Assembly: GCF_963169125.1 (NCBI RefSeq)
Contig: NC_084800.1
Coordinates: forward strand, 142,782,397 to 142,846,396
DNA: 64,000 bases
Direction of reading: 5' to 3'
Origin: Humulus lupulus
Taxonomy: Eukaryota; Streptophyta; Magnoliopsida; Rosales; Cannabaceae
A program made the translations under genes and the position numbers. Positions 48,632 through 59,248 of the stretch are shown here, in pieces. The notes beneath the pieces were generated by a model, which saw nothing but the letters and a program-made list of their open reading frames with translations, searched no databases and was not told the origin of the DNA. Position 1 is the stretch's first letter; the number at the start of each line of letters is the position of its first letter.

Positions 48632-51067
48632 TGTAACGACCCAAAATTACTAATAAGGCTTAAAGGCCTTGGTTAGTGTGTCGGGAGGGCATAATTGGAG
48701 GTTATGAGAATTAATGGTAAGAAAGCATGAATATGGGTATTGGATAAGTAATGCGGGCCCTGTTTGGATGGTAAGGGTGTTATTGTAATTTTGGCCCATT
48801 ACGGCATAAATGTGAATGTGTGTGATAAATCATTGGGACCACATTATTATGTGGATAGATAGATAAATGTTTATGTGTGTACAGGTGTGTGCATTTTTAA
48901 CTATCGGCACGAAGCGATCCTAGGGAGCAGGTAGCGTAAAAAGTCACAACGGGGCTTAATAGTTGGCTTTGGATAAGTCAGGGATATTATAGGTATCGGG
49001 TAGTTATTTAGACTATCGGGTTATGAAAATAAATATATGGAGATATATTTGAGGTTAGAAAGTCTAGGTGGGAATATTGGAGAATTTTACTGTTTTGGCC
49101 TCGGGGACGGTTCCGGCACCCCGAGCCTTGGGAATTAACTTAGCAGATAAGATAAACTTAAGGAAACCCCTAGAGGAAAATAAACCGACTCTTTTTCAGC
49201 TCTATATTCTACTCTCTCTTAAGGAAAAACAAGGCAAAAGGAACACTGAAATCTAAAGGGAAACAAGCTGGGAATTTCTGGAAATTGAGGTTGGATCTTT
49301 GGGGCTTAGTTCAAGAATCATCCAAGGAATAAAATCAACACTAAGGTAAGCATTGAATCTTCTTTTCTGTGATTATAAATTCTGGGTTTTGGTTTGGCTT
49401 TGAGGTAAACATGGTTTTGATGTTTAAAGACAGAATTAAGGAGGAAAGCTTGGGAATTAGCTTGGTTTTGGCTTGGTGAAGTGGTTCAGCAGAAGAGGTA
49501 AGTTTCAATTCATGGTTTAGTGGTTTTAATCTGAGTTTAAATGGTTAGTTTGAGTGTTTAAGGTTCTTGAGTTTCAAAAGTTGGAGATGGGGTTCTAGTA
49601 GGTTGTTGGGCTATAATTTTGTTGAATTATGTTGTTTCAATTATGCTAAGAGTGTTGGGAATGATTGATAATGAAATAGAGAGCTTTGGGATGATTTTGG
49701 GTAAGGTTTAGAGGTTGGAAATGGTGGAAATTTTGGGCTCAAAGGGAAGGGCCGCGGCGCGTGTCTTCTTTCAGGGAGGGCCTTGGTTCTGTATAAGGGT
49801 AGGGTTGTGGCTAAGCTTTAGGGGCCACAGCCCTTAGACGCATACTTGAACGTTCAAGGTTTTAAAGTACGGGGATCGAGCCTAGGGTGCTCGGGATCAA
49901 TCTCACCACCGTGCTTGGTGGGATTCGACTTCCCGGAAGCTAGTTTTGTACATGAAAACCTATATGTGAATATTAATGGAATCATTATCTTGGTTGTGAC
50001 TAGGTGATAAGCTAGGGCTCGGGAATGGATCGTGCTCGGGGGTCGTCCTCTCTAATTAAAGTACTTGGAATCAAGGTGAGAAAACTGCACCTGTGTATGT
50101 GGATAGGATGGGACTAAGTGTTCCCTATAATTGAATGTATTATTATGTGATCATAATAAACCATGTGAATATGTTGGGACTAAGAGTTCCCTATAATCGT
50201 ATGAATGTCATAAGGTGGTATTATGCCACGGGGACATGTGGTAACGGCCTAAGGGTGCCGAAATCCACACTTGCGCATATGGCGCGGCTCGGACATTTGT
50301 ATCCGAGGATAGCTTATTATTCACTGAGCTCAGTTAAGCTGGCCGGAGTCAGTGGGCATGCCCATAATTGCTGTTATAATTCAAATTGAGATATATTTTT
50401 TTATTGACAGAAAAAAAATTAGTTATGTATCCAAACAGAGGGTGCGGCCTGCGGGTGTTAACCCTAGTTATTGCTTGATATGTGTTTATTGTGGATTATT
50501 GTCTGTGACTTAATGAGTATCTGGAGCTGGATTAATGGTTATTGATCAGTGTGTTGCTTTGAATGAATTTTATGGCTTGATGGAACCGAATAGTATTTTG
50601 TGGTTATTGGACTATGCTCTGTGAACTGTTAGCTGTTAATACTGTTATGCTATGATATTATGTTTTCTTGCTGGGCTTCGGCTCACGGGTGCTACATGGT
50701 GCAAGTAAGACAAGTTGACCATGGGTTGGAGAGCTCTAGGTCGAGGTGTACATTGTCAGCTGCTCGGCCACCACGGTCGAGGATTTGTACAGGAACGGGA
50801 ACCTAAAACGTATATTTTGCCATTAGAGTGGCTCGGTTATTTACTTATAATTAAGAATTTTGTATTCACATTATTTAAACCCTGATTTGGGATCCCATGT
50901 ATTAAACATCTGTTTTTAATAAAGTTTAATCGTTTATAACCAAAATTCTTTGAAGCTTAATCTGCTTGTGTCATTAGAAACATATTTTGAATTAAATGAC
51001 TTGATTAGCAAGTCTTGTACTATTCCAAACACACGGTGTAACGGTCTTGGTTATCCAGGGCGTTACA
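48632..51067 (+). repeat. E5 3' LTR
   Basis: A 2436-bp near-copy of the 5' LTR with two large differences. It lacks about 95 bp of the GC-rich block (around 49755). At 50361-50432, 72 bp of unrelated AT-rich sequence replace about 40 bp of the 5' copy (43719-43758). A poly(A) signal AATAAA lies near 50918. Confidence 0.9.
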
Positions 51068-51562
51068 GATTGCATGCATGAGTAGGCTTATTACTGCCAG
51101 GCATGCTAATTATGAATGTGTGATCTGATAATGTACTACTTATAAGCATGATTATGTTCTCTTGCTGAGCCTCGGCTCACGGGTGCTAAATGGTGCAAGT
51201 AAAGGAAAGGAAAAGCTAGACCAGCCATGAGTTGGACAGCTTCAGGGGCGGAGTGTACATATGCGGCCTGCTCATTTACCATGGCCAAGGTTATCAGTTG
51301 GAACTAGGGTGGACCTTGATTTTTTCATATAGGTCAGCTTTTGAACATTTTTGGGTTGTAATTGTTTTAAACTATGTTGGGATCCCCTGTATTGAAGTCA
51401 AACTCTTTTAATGAAATGGTTGACTTTTGACTGAAATTTTTGGTACCTGAACATGTGGTTAGTTTTAATTACACTATTTAAGTCCAAATGACTCGTTTAG
51501 TGAGTTAAGCACTATTTAAAATACACAGTGTAACAGTCATGGATTAGGAGGACGGTACAACT

Positions 51563-51573
51563 TGGTATCAGAG
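51563..51573 (+). other. E6 primer-binding site
   Basis: TGGTATCAGAG follows the LTR end by three bases. The usual next base C is T here. Confidence 0.8.
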
Positions 51574-51767
51574 TTGTTTAAGTTTAAAGTTTCCTGAAGA
51601 TTGGCTGGGCATGTACACTCGCCACTGAAGACAAGCTCAAATTTTTTATGTTAATTTGGGTTTACCTACATATTTGACATATGAATGTCTTATTGGCATG
51701 CTTGATTAGGAAGCATGAGTTACACTGAAAGGGCCTAGCCCTTGATTGTTATGTGTATGATAAGGGA

Positions 51768-52190
51768 TGTGCTTCTTAGCACTATTATTGTTATGAATAT
51801 TGAGAAGAATGTGCTTATTAGCACCTTAATTGAGCATGAATGTAAATTGACTTGTTTATTAGCATGATTGTTGTATGTGAAAGCTACTAAACTGCTTATT
51901 AGCACTATGATAGATTATAACTGTTAAAGAAACGCTTATTCGCGTTGTTAATTGCATATAGGCCAGAAAATGCTTACTAGCACTGTTAATACTGCCAGGG
52001 ATTAAAGAACATTCTTATTAACATTACTAACATGTATAAATGCTTGAACATTCTTATTTGTATCGTTAATTGCTTATGAATGCCAGAAATGCTTATTAGC
52101 ATCACTATTTGCTGATGAATATCAGGAAGTGCTTATTAGCACCATGGTTGAATATATTATGTGTTAGCATTCTTATTAGCATTGCATCTG
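51768..52190 (+). repeat. Leader repeats with TGCTTATTAGCA cores in E6
   Basis: About eleven copies of a core close to TGCTTATTAGCA occur at 25-45 bp spacing between primer site and gag. The core is a short inverted repeat (TGCT/AGCA) able to form small hairpins. E5 and E3 leaders have one or two such copies. Confidence 0.75.
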
Positions 52191-52287
52191 TTTGTTTGTT
52201 CGGTCTTGGACCGCCAGACGTCAAGAGGTATAGTTATTACTTGTCTAACGGCCAAATTGATCAATGTAGAGTGGGATAGTTGTCAGT

Positions 52288-55200
52288 ATGCTTCCTCAAA
52301 GGTTAGAGAGGTTGGCAGGCCAAGAAATACAGGGCGGGGAAGAGATGATCAAGGCCAGGCCCTACCACCAGCTTCAAAGAATTGGCAAGAGGTGTTTGCT
52401 AATATGCAATCCAAGTTACAGAGGCAAGAAGGTGAGATTCGTCCCTTGAGACAACAGCAAGTTCAAGCAAGGAACTACAACCCATCATATCGGCAGTGAC
52501 ACAGCCAGCGGTACCAGCGTTAGTATAGCCTCAGGCAGTGGAAAACATATGGGAACCCCTCTATGAGAGGTTTAGGAAATAGCACCCTCTGTTTTTTTAG
52601 GGTGGCTCAGACCCATTGAAGGCTGAGCAGTGGATGACAATGATAACTTCCATCTTGGATTTCATGAGGGTGGGCTGTAATGAGAGAGTGGCATGTGCCA
52701 TTTATATGTTTGGGGAGGATTCCTGAATATGTTGGGAGGTTGTATCCCAAACCAGCAATGTATATACTATGGAATGGAAGAATTCAGAACTCTGTTTAAT
52801 GAGAAATACTACAACGATGCAGTTAGAGCTACGAAGGCCGAAGAGTTCGGCAAGTTACTTTAGGGAAACATGTCGGTGGCCGATTATGCTTTGAAGTTTG
52901 ACAAATTGGCAAAGTTTGCCAGGGATTTGGTGCCCACTGACGGGACCAAAAGGGATAGGTTTCTCTAGGGGGCTACAGCCTATGATAGCCCGTGATGTTC
53001 GCATCACCATTGTGCCCAGAGTGACTACTTACGCACAGGTTTGACGATAAGGCGCTCACAACTGAGAGCGCAGAGAACAAGATCTGGTACGAGAGTGTAG
53101 CCAGAAGGAATTTTAGGAAGCTGAGACCTCCATTTGCAGGATTTGATAGGGGCGGAGGCCCTAGTGTCCAAAAGAGAAAGACTCCATATACATTTTTAGC
53201 TCCAGGGCCAAATAGAAGGCCACGGGGCGTACGGATAGGCCGCCAGTGTGGCGGTGAGGCCTAGAGAGAATTCCCAGAGTGTACTCGGTGTAGGAAGTGC
53301 CATAATGGGGGAAATTCGAGTGAAGTTCTGCCTCATCTGCGAGATTGTGGGATACTTGAGGAAAGATTGTCTGAGAATAAAGAAAGAAGAACCAAGGAAG
53401 GTGGACAGCCTGACGCTAGCACGGGTGCTCACCCTAACTCATGCAGAGGTCGAGGCTAGTCCCTCGGTGGTTACAGGTTAGCTTTCTAGCACTGAGACTT
53501 TTTATACTATTTTGATTGATTCTAGTGCTACACACTCTTTTGTTTCTAGTAGGATTATTGATAGACTGTGTAGGTCATGTGATTATTATGGTATGGGGTT
53601 CGGAACCTTATTGCCCACTGGGGAGTTAGTAGTTTCCAGGAGATGGGTTAAATTATTGCCAGTGATAGTGGATGGTAGGGAGTTGTCATTTGACTTGATA
53701 GAGTTGGTTATGACCGAGTTTGACATGATCTTGGGTATGGATTGGTTAGCCATGTATGGGGCAACAATTTATTGCAAGAAGAAGATGGTAACCTTTGAGC
53801 CTGAGGGTGAAGATCCTTTTTTATTTGTTGGCATTGTGCATGGACCCCATATACCTATGATATTTGAGCTAGAGACCTATTGCAAGGGGGATGCATAGAA
53901 TTCTTAGCTACTGTGGTGGATACCACTTAGGTCATGCCAGTGGAACCAGGGCAGACCAGATTGGTGTGTGTGTTTCTGGATGTGTTTCCAGAGGATCTAC
54001 TAGGGTTACCTCCACTCAGGGAGATAGAGGTTGTGATAGAATTAACATGCAAGAATCAGAGGATTATATGGTCAGACAGATGTGAGTAAGATATCAAGAG
54101 AGTTGGCAGAGGATATGACTAGAGCAGGTGTTGAGATAGTGGTGGGCCAGCTAGGCAACATCACACTATAGTCTACTCTTTTAGAGAGTATCAAGGAGAA
54201 ACAATTAAGTGACCCACAGTTGGGAAGGATTAGAGGGGACGTCCTAGTTGGAGTGGCAAAGGACTATACAGTGTTAGACATGGGTTTATTGAGATACAAG
54301 GAAAAAATTTGTGTTTCGATTGACACTGGGATCAGACAGTAGATTCTGGATGAATCTCATATTACCCCTTATTCTCTACATCCAAGCACCATGAAGATGT
54401 ACTAGGATTTGAAAACTTAATTTTAGTGGCCTGGGAAGAAGAGGGACGTGATTGAGTACGTGGTCAAGTGTCTGGCCTGTTAGCTGGTCAAGGCAGAGTA
54501 TTAGAAACTAGCAGGGCTACTACAGCCTTTGGGTATCCCCGAGTGGAAGTGGGAGGGTATCACAATGGATTTCATGGTGGGGTAGCCCAGGACAATGGGC
54601 CAGCATGATTCTGTCTGGGTCATCGTGGACTTGTATACGAAGTCAACTCACTTTCCACCAGTGAGGAAAAATTACATGGTTGACCAGTATTCAGATCTCT
54701 TTGTGAGAGAGATAGTACGCCTTCATGGGACTCCGAGGTCTATCGTGTCGGATAGGGACCTTATCTTTACTTCCAAGTTTTGGGGAAGTTTACAGAAGGC
54801 AATGGGTACACAGCTGAAGTTCAGTACAACTTATTATCCTCAGATCGATGGTCAGTCTGAGAGGACTATCCAGATATTGGAGGACATCTGAGAGCATGTG
54901 TATTGGACTTTGAAGGGTCCTAGAGTAAATATTTTCCTCTGATAGAGTTTTCCCATAAGAACAGCTACCAGTTGACTATTGGAGTGGCACCTTATGAGAT
55001 AATGTATGGTAGGAAGTGCAGATAACCCATTCACTAGAATGAGATGGATGATAGGAAATATTTGGGTCCTGAGGCAGTTCAGAGGACCACTGAGGCTATC
55101 GAGGAGATTAGAGCTCGAATGCTCGCTTCTTAGAGTAGATAGAAGAGCTACGCTGATCCTAAGCGTAGAGATGTAGAGTTCCAGGCTGGGGACTATGTCT

Positions 55201-55386
55201 TCCTCCATGTTTCACCATTGAGAGGGGTGAAGTGGTTTGGGAAGAAGGGCAAGCTGAGCCCTAGGTTGGTTTGACCATTTGAGATGCTGGAGAGGATCGG
55301 TCAGGTGGCCTATAGGTTGGCCTTACCCCCGACGCTGTCTAGTGTGCACAACATATTTCTTATTTCCATGTTGAGGAAGTATGTAT
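52288..55386 (+). pseudogene. gag-pol: E6 gag-pol remnant lacking RT and RNase H
   Basis: Gag is seen from about 52330 (N-W-Q-E-V-F-A-N-M-Q) to a zinc-knuckle remnant near 53325, with many stops. The protease (53500-53880) reads L-I-D-S-S-A-T-H-S-F, so the catalytic D-S-G has become D-S-S. After the linker (E-D-L-L-G-L-P-P near 53990) the sequence jumps at about 54050 to the region that follows RNase H in E3 (V-G-Q-L-G-N-I-T-L). RT and RNase H are therefore deleted. Integrase follows (54190-54890), with H-D-S-V-W-V-I-V-D and S-D-R-D motifs. The C-terminal part reaches S-M-L-R-K-Y at 55364-55381, where the copia element is inserted before the chromodomain. Several stops fit former CAG codons. 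Confidence 0.8.
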
Positions 55387-55450
55387 TGTTAGGAAAATGT
55401 AATTGTCCTCAATGGAAATTGGTAAGAAAATTACAACTCTGGACAAAATA

Positions 55451-55702
55451 TTACAAATAAAGATAAGGTCCCCTACAAAGGAGATTATCATCCTCCCTCT
55501 TCCTTCTTTTCTCCACCTCCTCGGGAGTATCCTTGTCGGATGGCGTTGGGAGAGGTTTTAGAGTGGACTCAAGAATGTAGGCAATCTTGAGAGTGGTCAA
55601 AAGGAATCTCACCTTGTCTTTCCATCTAGTTAAATTGGACCCATCAAACCTATCCAACCTCACTAGGTCTTGATTCATAATCTTGATAGTCTCACCTTCC
55701 AT
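55451..55702 (-). pseudogene. gag: Copia gag N-terminal fragment fused to LTR
   Basis: The minus-strand frame starts at 55702. It has the copia gag N-terminus: D-L-V-R-L-D-R-F-D-G-S-N, R-W-K-D-K-V-R-F-L-L and a K-R-R-K-R-E-D-D-N-L-L-C-R-G segment. The last five or so residues come from LTR sequence, showing the deletion junction near 55467. Full copia gag is several times longer. Confidence 0.8.
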
Positions 55703-55730
55703 TGAAACAAACAGAGGGTAAGCTTTTGAA

Positions 55731-56498
55731 TGTTAGGAAAATGTAATTTGCCTCAATGAAAATTGGTAAGAAAATTACAACTCTAGACAAAATATTACAA
55801 ATAAATAATTGTTGATTAAATAGTGTTACAACTCTATGATTGAAAATACAAATAAACAATAGAAGAATTAGAAGAAGAGAATGAAGAAATACAACTCTAA
55901 GCAAAAGGATACAAATAAAGTAAAAGTATTTGAAACAAAAGAAATAAAAGGATTACAACTCTAAACAAAAATACAAGTAAATAGAACAAGAATAATGAGA
56001 AGAAAAGCAATAGAAGAAAAATATAAGAACAAGAACAAATAACAAAAAACTCTCACTCACACAACTAAAATGAAGAGTGTTGGGGATCACCAACTTGAAC
56101 AAGATTTGAAACATTTGCCCAAAAACTTATTTCCCCCTAACTCAAGCACTAAGGAATCTCTCACAGATTTTGGAAATGCTTTCTGGAATAATCAAGCCTC
56201 TAGGTGTTTTCTAGCCAAGTGCTCTAGTGGATAGAAAAGTTATGTCCTACAAGTGAGCAACAGGCTCCTGTTTATAGAGTTTAGAGACACACTTTGAATT
56301 TCAAATTCCACCAACCCCCATGGCTATTACCAATGATTAATTGGATGTTTATGAAATTAAAAATTAGATTTGGGAGTTATTTGGGTTTTTGGAGCCGTTC
56401 AAAAAGGTTGGAAAAACTGAAAAAAAAAAAAAAAAAGTTGGTCAGTTAAGCACCTGTGTCCGCGGCCAGGAGCATCAATGGTCGCGGCCACTAGTCTT
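55731..56498 (-). repeat. Copia 5' LTR (truncated) with internal short repeats
   Basis: The LTR ends at 55731 and runs right until E7 interrupts it. A block close to TTACAACTCTAGACAAAATA recurs near 55770, 55811, 55889 and 55952. A TATA-like sequence (minus TCTATAAACAGGAG) lies at about 56265-56280. A run of 17 A lies at about 56419-56435. Confidence 0.7.
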
Positions 56499-58799
56499 TG
56501 TAATGCCCCGAATTCTCTGGTATGGTTTAATGGCGGGATTAGTAGGCCGGGAGGGCCATATCTATTTAATTAAGCCATTAAATGAAATTATGCATGTATA
56601 TGTGAATTATATTATAATATGATGTTAATTGCATGCATGTCGATGATATGTGTTGAGACCACATTATAATGTGGGTTTTTTCAAGCTATTCGGCATGAGA
56701 TGATCTTGGAATATTGATTAGTGGTTTAGTCACAACAGGTTTAAGTGCGGGGCTCAGGTTGAGTCTCGGGGTGGTTTTAATGATTAAAGCGTTACCGGGT
56801 ATTAGAGGGTAATGGGATATGAATTATTGGTGTTTGAGATTATCGAGAATAGCGGGAATTGGAGAGCGTTAGTTATGATTAACGAGATAGGAGGAAAATA
56901 CCAATTATTCCCTTGGGAGCCTTTAGAAACTATTAAGTGACCTGGGAGTAAAATGGACATTTCACCCCTAGGATAGATATAACTAGTGTTGGCTGAAAGA
57001 AGGTAGTAAAAACATAGCAAGTTTCTGAGTTCTCCCGTACCTTCTTCTCTTCACCCTTCTTTGTGATTTTTGAACCATTCTTGAGGATTCAAGCTTGAGA
57101 AGCAATCCTTGGGATTTTGGGAGTGTGTTCCTCCATTGAAGAGCATCATAAGCTAAGCTTTGGGTAAGTATCTAACCATAGAATTCTCTGGTTTGCCCTG
57201 TTTTGGTTTTGTTTTGCAGCTGAGATTTCTAGGGTGAATTCTTGGTTTTGTTGGGAGTTTTGGCTAGGCTTCCTATGCTTGTGATGTTTGGGGTGTGTTA
57301 GGATGGTTTTTGGGTTCATTTGGCATCAAGAATGGGATTTGGAAGCTTGGGAATCAGGTTAGAATCGAAGGAGTTGAAGAAGGTCGGTTCAAGGAAGTTC
57401 TGGTCTGGAGGGAGCGTTATAGCGCCCACCCTAGGGTGCTACAGCGCTCCTCAGGAGGCTTTTTGGCATGTTGGTGGTTCTGAGTATAGCGCTGGGGCGC
57501 TAGGGGTAGAGCGCTGTAGTGCTACCCTGTTCCTCCAAAGTCTCGTTTTGAGTGTTTTTGAGGGTTTTTGACTTGGGGTTTCAATCCTTAAGGCCCGAGA
57601 TCGAATCTACTCACCGTGTGGGCATGTTTCGAGGTCCCGAGAGTGGTGCTTAGGTTAAGACCCTATTTTTGTGGATTCTCATTAATGGAGGTTATAATTG
57701 GTTGTGATTAGGTAACCCCTAAGGAACTAAAAGATCGATCGTTCTCAGGGTTCGTCCTTGTTATACTTCTCGCTTGAACCTGAGGTAAGAAAACTGCACC
57801 CTGTGTATATATGACATGCGTGTTGGATACTGAGGCATGTTGATTGATAAATGTGGACATGGATTGCATATTAAATGCTAGTGACTGTTTATTACTTGTA
57901 TATGTACTGACTAGTCAGGGATGCTGACCTAAGAGTCAGAAACGGCATGAGCGTCCTGAACGCAGGGCCGAATAAAGATTAGATCTAATCGATATTAGTG
58001 TTGAATGGCTCTAAGGCATTAACACTGGACTGACTCTAAGGTCGATGAACTTATAAGCGCTTGGCTAGTCTGAGACTATTTATTCAGAGTCAGGGCATAG
58101 GGCCCCGGTGACTATTTGTCACATGGCTAGGGAACGCTATTCCAGGGTTATGACTCTAAGGTCATGAGGAAGGTTATGTTGGTTACTATTCACCATACAC
58201 CTATCCTGTTCAAACTTATGAAAGGTTCACTAATCAGTTAAGCCCGAATGACCCTAACGTCACATGGCTAGAGGGGGCTGTACCCACTTTTGTGACTTTT
58301 GCGACTGTCACCTATTTGTTTGGACTGTTGGTCCTGAATGATTATTACGATCATTGTTGATATTATATCATGTTTTATTATGCTATTCTTGATGGGCCTT
58401 GGCTCATGGGTGCTATGTGGTGCAGGTAAAGGGAAAGAAAAGATCACCCAACCTTGAGTGAAGAGCTTAGGTGGTGATGTGTACATATGCGGCCGCTTGA
58501 CCACCATGGCCAAGGCATTCTCAGAGGAACTAGGGGGTTTACCCTATTTTGCCGCTTAGGTCGGCGGGATTGTAAATTTGAGATAGTAATGACAATTTTG
58601 TACTGAGAACAACTTGTAAATGTCTTGATTAGCTCTGCAAGGCAATTTATAATATAAACTATCCTTCCCTTTTATTGATTTTCCACCTTAACCTGTTAAT
58701 CACATTTAGAGCACGTTTTTAACCAAAGGACTCAGGTAGCGGGTCAAATTTCCGGTTCACCGATCACCGTAACTGTTCTGGGGTAACCAGGGCGTTACA
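56499..58799 (+). repeat. E7 5' LTR
   Basis: A 2301-bp LTR, TGTAATGCCCCGAATTCTC...ACCAGGGCGTTACA. It has a GC-rich block (57408-57530) with repeated AGCGC, the GGTAAGAAAACTGCACC site (57784), and the GGCTCATGGGTGCTATGTGG module (58400). Confidence 0.85.
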
Positions 58800-58802
58800 A
58801 CT

Positions 58803-58814
58803 TGGTATCAGAGC
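58803..58814 (+). other. E7 primer-binding site
   Basis: TGGTATCAGAGC, an exact match to the initiator-tRNA-Met site, lies three bases after the LTR end. Confidence 0.9.
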
Positions 58815-59248
58815 AATGCCAAGGTTAGGGTTCCTGTAGACTGGCTGGGCATGTACACACATCACTGAAGTCAAGCTCGACTCTTGGTTTGGTAACTATT
58901 TATGTAGTTATGTGTATGATTGGTTAAATACAGCATATATGCTTTACCTGTATGCATGAAGCACTATGTTAAACCCGTTCCCTGAAATATTTATCCTCAG
59001 CAACTGTGTGCTTACTAGTACTGGGAATTGCTGGAACATACTTATAAGTATGATTGATTGTGAACCATTATGTGATACATGCTGAGTGCTAAATGCTATA
59101 GACATGTATCTGCTTATATATGTTGTATGATTGTGGAATGTGATAATTGTCTGCTTGTTCCTGGACCGTAAGGCGGCAAGAGGTTTAGTTATTACTACCT
59201 GACTGGCCGTATTGATCATTATTTCAGCAAGGTATCAGTGACAGAATT

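Larger units (their letters stand above)
41896..51067 (+). mobile_element. E5: complete two-LTR element without gag-pol
   Basis: LTRs of 2499 and 2436 bp bound a 4.2 kb interior. The flanks are GACTG (41891-41895) and GATTG (51068-51072), a duplication with one transition. The primer site, the leader next to it and the purine tract match other Tekay-type elements. The interior has no gag, zinc knuckle, protease, RT or integrase motif that I can find. About six substitutions appear in the first 210 LTR positions, so it is fairly young. It fits a large non-autonomous derivative depending on enzymes from relatives such as E3 or E7. Confidence 0.85.
40100..51559 (+). repeat. E6 5' LTR, split by E5
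   Basis: The LTR covers 40100-41895 and 51073-51559 (about 2.28 kb) and ends GGACGGTACA just before the primer site. It carries the GGTAAGAAATCTGCACCC site (about 40969), the hairpin array (41203-41712) and the GGCTCACGGGTGCTAAATGG module (about 51174). Confidence 0.8.
40100..55386 (+). mobile_element. E6: Tekay-type Ty3 element, interrupted and open to the right
   Basis: E6 begins TGTAACGTCCC inside the RT of E4. Its 5' LTR is split by E5. Then come the primer site, a repeat-rich leader, and a gag-pol missing RT and RNase H. It is cut near the end of pol by a copia insertion at 55387. Its 3' LTR is outside the window. Confidence 0.8.
55387..56498 (-). mobile_element. Collapsed Ty1/copia element
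   Basis: On the minus strand: a 5' LTR (56498-55731, truncated by E7), a short leader, the first 70-odd codons of gag, then a jump at about 55470 straight into the end of a 3' LTR (to 55387, ending TTTTCCTAACA). Both LTR ends share TGTTAGGAAAATGTAATT on the plus strand. Nearly all of gag-pol and most of the 3' LTR are deleted. The left flank is TGTAT (55382-55386); the matching right duplication is not in view. Confidence 0.8.

Noticed and set aside
42332..49256. Identical 62-codon open frames at 42332-42520 and 49068-49256
   Set aside because: They are the same place in the two LTRs of E5, so the identity is LTR duplication. No protein motif is present.
56419..56435. Poly(A) run as a possible retrogene or LINE tail
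   Set aside because: It lies inside the copia LTR with no target duplication and no LINE or SINE body next to it.
58803..58814. TGGTATCAGAGC segments as possible tRNA genes
   Set aside because: They are only the short stretch complementary to the tRNA 3' end beside each LTR. No cloverleaf can be formed.
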